This document shows positions 61,225 to 64,000 of a stretch of 64,000 nucleotides of DNA, piece after piece. The stretch is from Pseudomonadota bacterium (GTDB lineage: Bacteria > Pseudomonadota > Alphaproteobacteria > Rhizobiales > Beijerinckiaceae), in the NCBI GenBank assembly GCA_020161575.1, contig JAIUNR010000001.1:558001-622000 (forward strand), in the 5' to 3' direction. Each line of letters opens with the position of its first letter. Position 1 is the stretch's first letter. Made by a program: the position numbers and the translations under genes. Under the pieces are notes generated by a model. The model did no database searches. It was not told where the DNA came from and saw nothing but the letters and a program-made list of their open reading frames with translations.

Positions 61225-64000
61225 TCACGAACACCCCGTCGTGCTCCCGCAGGTATCGCATTTCAGGCACGTCCCGTTCCGCACCAGCGTGAAGTTCTGG
61301 CATTCGGGGCAGGCCTCGCCGACATAGCCCTTCATCTTGGCGATGGAGCGCTTCGTGTCGAGATCGGCGGCTTTCGCCTCGTTCGCGGCCGCGCGGGCCG
61401 GCGCGGCGAAGCCGAGGCTTTCCACCGCCGCGGCGACGGGCTGCTCCTGCTTGAGCGCGGTGGCGCCGGCGGTCGCAAAAGCGGTGACCGTCTGCGTCAC
61501 GCTGCCGCCGCCTTCCACCACGCCGAGGAAATTCGTCGCCTTGCCGCGCACGAGACCCTTGGAAATGTTGCGGGTGGGAGAGGCGGCTTCTGTCACACCC
61601 TCGCTCTTGCCGCCGCGCGCATAGCCCGCGACATCGAGATTGTCCGGCGTGACATGGGCGAGATCGTCGCGGCCGAGATAGGAGATCGCGAGTTCGCGGA
61701 ACACGTAATCGAGCAGCGACGAGGCCATCTTGATCGTGTCGTTGCCCTGAACGAGGCCCGCCGGCTCGAATTTCGTGAAGGTGAAGGCATCGACATATTC
61801 CTCGAGCGGCACGCCGTATTGCAGGCCGAGCGAGATGGCGATGGCGAAATTGTTGAGGAGCGCGCGCAGGGTCGCGCCTTCCTTGTTCATGTCGATGAAG
61901 ATCTCGCCGAGGCGCCCGTCCTCGTATTCGCCGGTGCGCAGGAAGACGGTGTGGCCGCCGACCTTTGCCTTCTGCGTATAGCCCTTGCGGCGGGTGGGGA
62001 GCTTTTCCTGCTCGCGGTAGCGCTCGACCCGCTCGATCACGCGCTCGATGATCTTCTCCGAGACCTGCACGGTGCGCGCCGCCGCCGGCAGGGCGACGAG
62101 CGCCTCGACGCCATCCTCGGCTTCCTCGTCCTCATCCTCGATCAGGGCGGCATTGAGCGGCTGGCTCAGCTTCGAGCCGTCGCGATAGAGCGCGTTGGCT
62201 TTGAGCGCGAGCTTCCAGGAGAGCATATAGGCCGACTTGCAATCCTCGACATTCGCCTCGTTCGGCATGTTGATGGTCTTCGAGATCGCGCCCGAGATGA
62301 AGGGCTGCGCCGCCGCCATCATATGAATATGGCTTTCCACCGAGAGATAGCGCTTTCCGAGCCGCCCGCAGGGATTGGCGCAATCGAAAACGGCGTAATG
62401 CTCCGGCTTGAGATAGGGCGCGCCTTCCAGCGTCATCGCGCCGCAGACATGGATATTCGCTGCCTCGATCTCCTTCTTCGAAAAACCGAGGAAGGGCAGC
62501 AGCTCGAAGGACATATCCCCGAGTTGTTCATCCGATACACCCAGCGCCTTCATGGCCTCGTCGCCGAAGGTCCAGCGGTTGAAGGCGAATTTGATATCGA
62601 AGGCCGAGGGGAGGGCCTTTTCCAGCTTCTCGAGCATCTCACCCGAGAACCCCTTGGCTGCAAGCGTCGAGTGGTTGATAGCAGGCGCCTGCCGGATCGA
62701 CCCATGGCCGACCGCATAGGCCTCGATCTCGCCGATCTGCGCTTCCGAATAGCCAAGCGTGCGCAGCGCGGGCAGGGCGGCCTGGTTGATGATCTTGAAA
62801 TAGCCGCCGCCGGCGAGCTTCTTGAATTTCACCAGCGCGAAATCGGGCTCGATGCCGGTGGTGTCGCAATCCATCACGAGGCCGATCGTACCGGTCGGCG
62901 CGATCACGGTGGTCTGCGCGTTGCGGTAGCCGTGCTTCTCGCCAAGGGCGAGGGCACCGTTCCAGGCGGCGACGGCGTGATCGACGAGCTTGTCGATCGG
63001 GCAATTGGCGCTATCGAGCGGAACGGGGTTCACCGAGAGCCCCTCATAGCCCGCGCTCTCGCCGCGCGCGGCGCGCGCATGGTTGCGGATCACGCGCAGC
63101 ATATGGGGCGCGTTCTTGGCGTAGCCGGGGAAGGGGCCAAGCTCCGCGGCGATTTCCGCCGAGGTCTTGTAGCTCATGCCGGTCATCAGCGCGGTGAGCG
63201 CGCCGCAAAGCGCGCGGCCCTCGGCTGAATCGTAAGGCAGGCCCATGGTCATCAGCAAACCGCCGATATTGGCGTAGCCGAGGCCGAGCGTGCGGAATTC
63301 ATAGGAAAGCTCGGCGATCTCCTTCGAGGGAAACTGCGCCATCAGCACCGAGATTTCGAGCACCAGGGTCCAGAGACGCACGGTATGCTCATAGGCGCGG
63401 ATATCGAATTGCCGTGTTTCAGTGGAATAGAAGGTCAGCAGGTTCATCGACGCCAGATTGCAGGCGGTATCGTCGAGGAACATGTATTCGGAACACGGGT
63501 TGGAGGCATTGATCCGGCCCGAGGCAGGGCAGGTATGCCAATCGTTCATCGTGGTGTTGAAATGCAGGCCCGGATCGGCCGAGGCCCAGGCAGCGTAGCC
63601 GATCTTCTCCCAAAGGTCGCGCGCCTTGAGTGTCTTGACGGTCTTGCCGTCCTTGCGGGCGGTGAGGTGCCAATCGCCGTCATTCTCCACGGCGCGCAGG
63701 AAATCGTCGGTTAGCGAAACGGAATTGTTCGAGTTCTGACCGGCGACGGTGAGATAGGCTTCCGAATCCCAATCGGTATCGTAGACCGGGAATTCCAGAT
63801 CCTTGTAGCCCTGCCGCGCGAACTGGATCACGCGCTTGATGTAGTTGTCAGGTACCATCAGCTTGCGCGCGGCACGGATCTCGCGCTTGAGCGCCGGGTT
63901 CTGCTCGGGATCGAAGCAGGCATCGCCGCTGCCCTCGCAATTGAGGCAGGCGCGCATGATGGCTTTCAGCGCCTTGGCGTTGATCTTGGAGCCGGTGACG
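61225..64000 (-). CDS. nrdJ: B12-dependent ribonucleotide reductase (class II), 3' part
   Basis: Makes deoxyribonucleotides using adenosylcobalamin. The visible 924 residues cover most of the catalytic barrel ([53 protein letters not shown]) and the C-terminal tail with CxxC pairs ([19 protein letters not shown]) that re-reduce the active site. The frame runs on through the right edge ([15 protein letters not shown]); the family is usually about 1200 residues, so the start lies outside and the in-frame ATG at 63957 is internal. No class I genes are in the window, but that says nothing about the rest of the genome. Confidence 0.96.
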   Translation of the reverse strand, partial: VTGSKINAKALKAIMRACLNCEGSGDACFDPEQNPALKREIRAARKLMVPDNYIKRVIQFARQGYKDLEFPVYDTDWDSEAYLTVAGQNSNNSVSLTDDFLRAVENDGDWHLTARKDGKTVKTLKARDLWEKIGYAAWASADPGLHFNTTMNDWHTCPASGRINASNPCSEYMFLDDTACNLASMNLLTFYSTETRQFDIRAYEHTVRLWTLVLEISVLMAQFPSKEIAELSYEFRTLGLGYANIGGLLMTMGLPYDSAEGRALCGALTALMTGMSYKTSAEIAAELGPFPGYAKNAPHMLRVIRNHARAARGESAGYEGLSVNPVPLDSANCPIDKLVDHAVAAWNGALALGEKHGYRNAQTTVIAPTGTIGLVMDCDTTGIEPDFALVKFKKLAGGGYFKIINQAALPALRTLGYSEAQIGEIEAYAVGHGSIRQAPAINHSTLAAKGFSGEMLEKLEKALPSAFDIKFAFNRWTFGDEAMKALGVSDEQLGDMSFELLPFLGFSKKEIEAANIHVCGAMTLEGAPYLKPEHYAVFDCANPCGRLGKRYLSVESHIHMMAAAQPFISGAISKTINMPNEANVEDCKSAYMLSWKLALKANALYRDGSKLSQPLNAALIEDEDEEAEDGVEALVALPAAARTVQVSEKIIERVIERVERYREQEKLPTRRKGYTQKAKVGGHTVFLRTGEYEDGRLGEIFIDMNKEGATLRALLNNFAIAISLGLQYGVPLEEYVDAFTFTKFEPAGLVQGNDTIKMASSLLDYVFRELAISYLGRDDLAHVTPDNLDVAGYARGGKSEGVTEAASPTRNISKGLVRGKATNFLGVVEGGGSVTQTVTAFATAGATALKQEQPVAAAVESLGFAAPARAAANEAKAADLDTKRSIAKMKGYVGEACPECQNFTLVRNGTCLKCDTCGSTTGCS

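Noticed and set aside
63957-63957. ATG at 63957 as the start of nrdJ
   Set aside because: The frame continues upstream to the window edge with family-like sequence, and the protein would lack about a quarter of its usual length.
1-64000. CRISPR array, prophage, integron or secretion-system cluster
   Set aside because: No regularly spaced direct repeats, cas genes, phage structural genes, integrases or transposases were seen; the palindromic repeats are isolated intergenic elements.

Overview
This is a 64-kb piece of GC-rich chromosome from an alphaproteobacterium, most likely of the order Hyphomicrobiales (Rhizobiales). That placement rests on gene families and gene order: hisI and folE next to a NifU/IscU-like scaffold, yidD and thrS; cysE followed by a DUF3126 gene; a PopZ-type (DUF2497) gene between a TolC-type outer membrane protein and valS; an ExoR-like periplasmic repeat protein behind ilvD; a transglutaminase-like (BTLCP) peptidase; and several PilZ and PAS_5 proteins. 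I cannot name the genus. Coding density is high. There is no prophage, insertion sequence, CRISPR array or rRNA operon, and most of the window is ordinary core genome.

Layout. 1-6.9 kb: end of a molybdopterin-binding/MocA-like fusion, a BcsS-like outer membrane protein, ExoD, a membrane GGDEF-EAL protein, RadC and methionine aminopeptidase. 7-9.5 kb: FkbM methyltransferase, CinA-like domain protein, xanthine phosphoribosyltransferase, tRNA-Leu. 9.5-12.3 kb: a cueR-copA copper export operon with a clear CueR operator. 12.3-21.1 kb: PilZ proteins, an FAD monooxygenase, a hydrolase, cysE, a gamma carbonic anhydrase, a LapG-like peptidase and a PAS_5 protein. 21.3-26.3 kb: a candidate small RNA, a CBS protein, hisI, folE, the Fe-S scaffold, yidD bracketed by two long palindromic repeats, and thrS. 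26.4-34.3 kb: DUF2332, a stand-alone RAM domain, a CitE-like lyase with a MaoC hydratase, a lytic transglycosylase, DUF2336, an Hpt protein and a response regulator. 34.4-43.6 kb: MFS transporter, NAD kinase, MBL-fold hydrolase, chemoreceptor, GST with a divergent HxlR regulator, acyltransferase, tRNA-Thr and RlmB. 43.8-50.8 kb: tRNA-Tyr, adenine deaminase, tRNA-Cys, tRNA-Asn, a crescentin-like coiled-coil protein, a Pcm-type methyltransferase, a TolC-type protein and PopZ. 51-64 kb: valS, phoD, ilvD, an ExoR-like protein, a FecR-domain protein, exonuclease III, a GIY-YIG protein among palindromic repeats, a 28-residue small ORF and the 3' part of the B12-dependent ribonucleotide reductase gene.

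Theme. An unusual share of genes fits surface and polysaccharide control by cyclic di-GMP: one GGDEF-EAL enzyme, three PilZ proteins (four PilZ-like domains), a LapG-like protease, ExoD, ExoR and BcsS relatives. They are scattered rather than in one operon, so a shared circuit is inference.

I did not find a convincing new multi-gene system. The best leads are small: a 28-codon ORF with its own Shine-Dalgarno sequence and terminator (60.9 kb), a candidate terminator-ended small RNA (21.3 kb), and two start sites (DUF2332 and phoD) whose Shine-Dalgarno sequences lie inside perfect hairpins.
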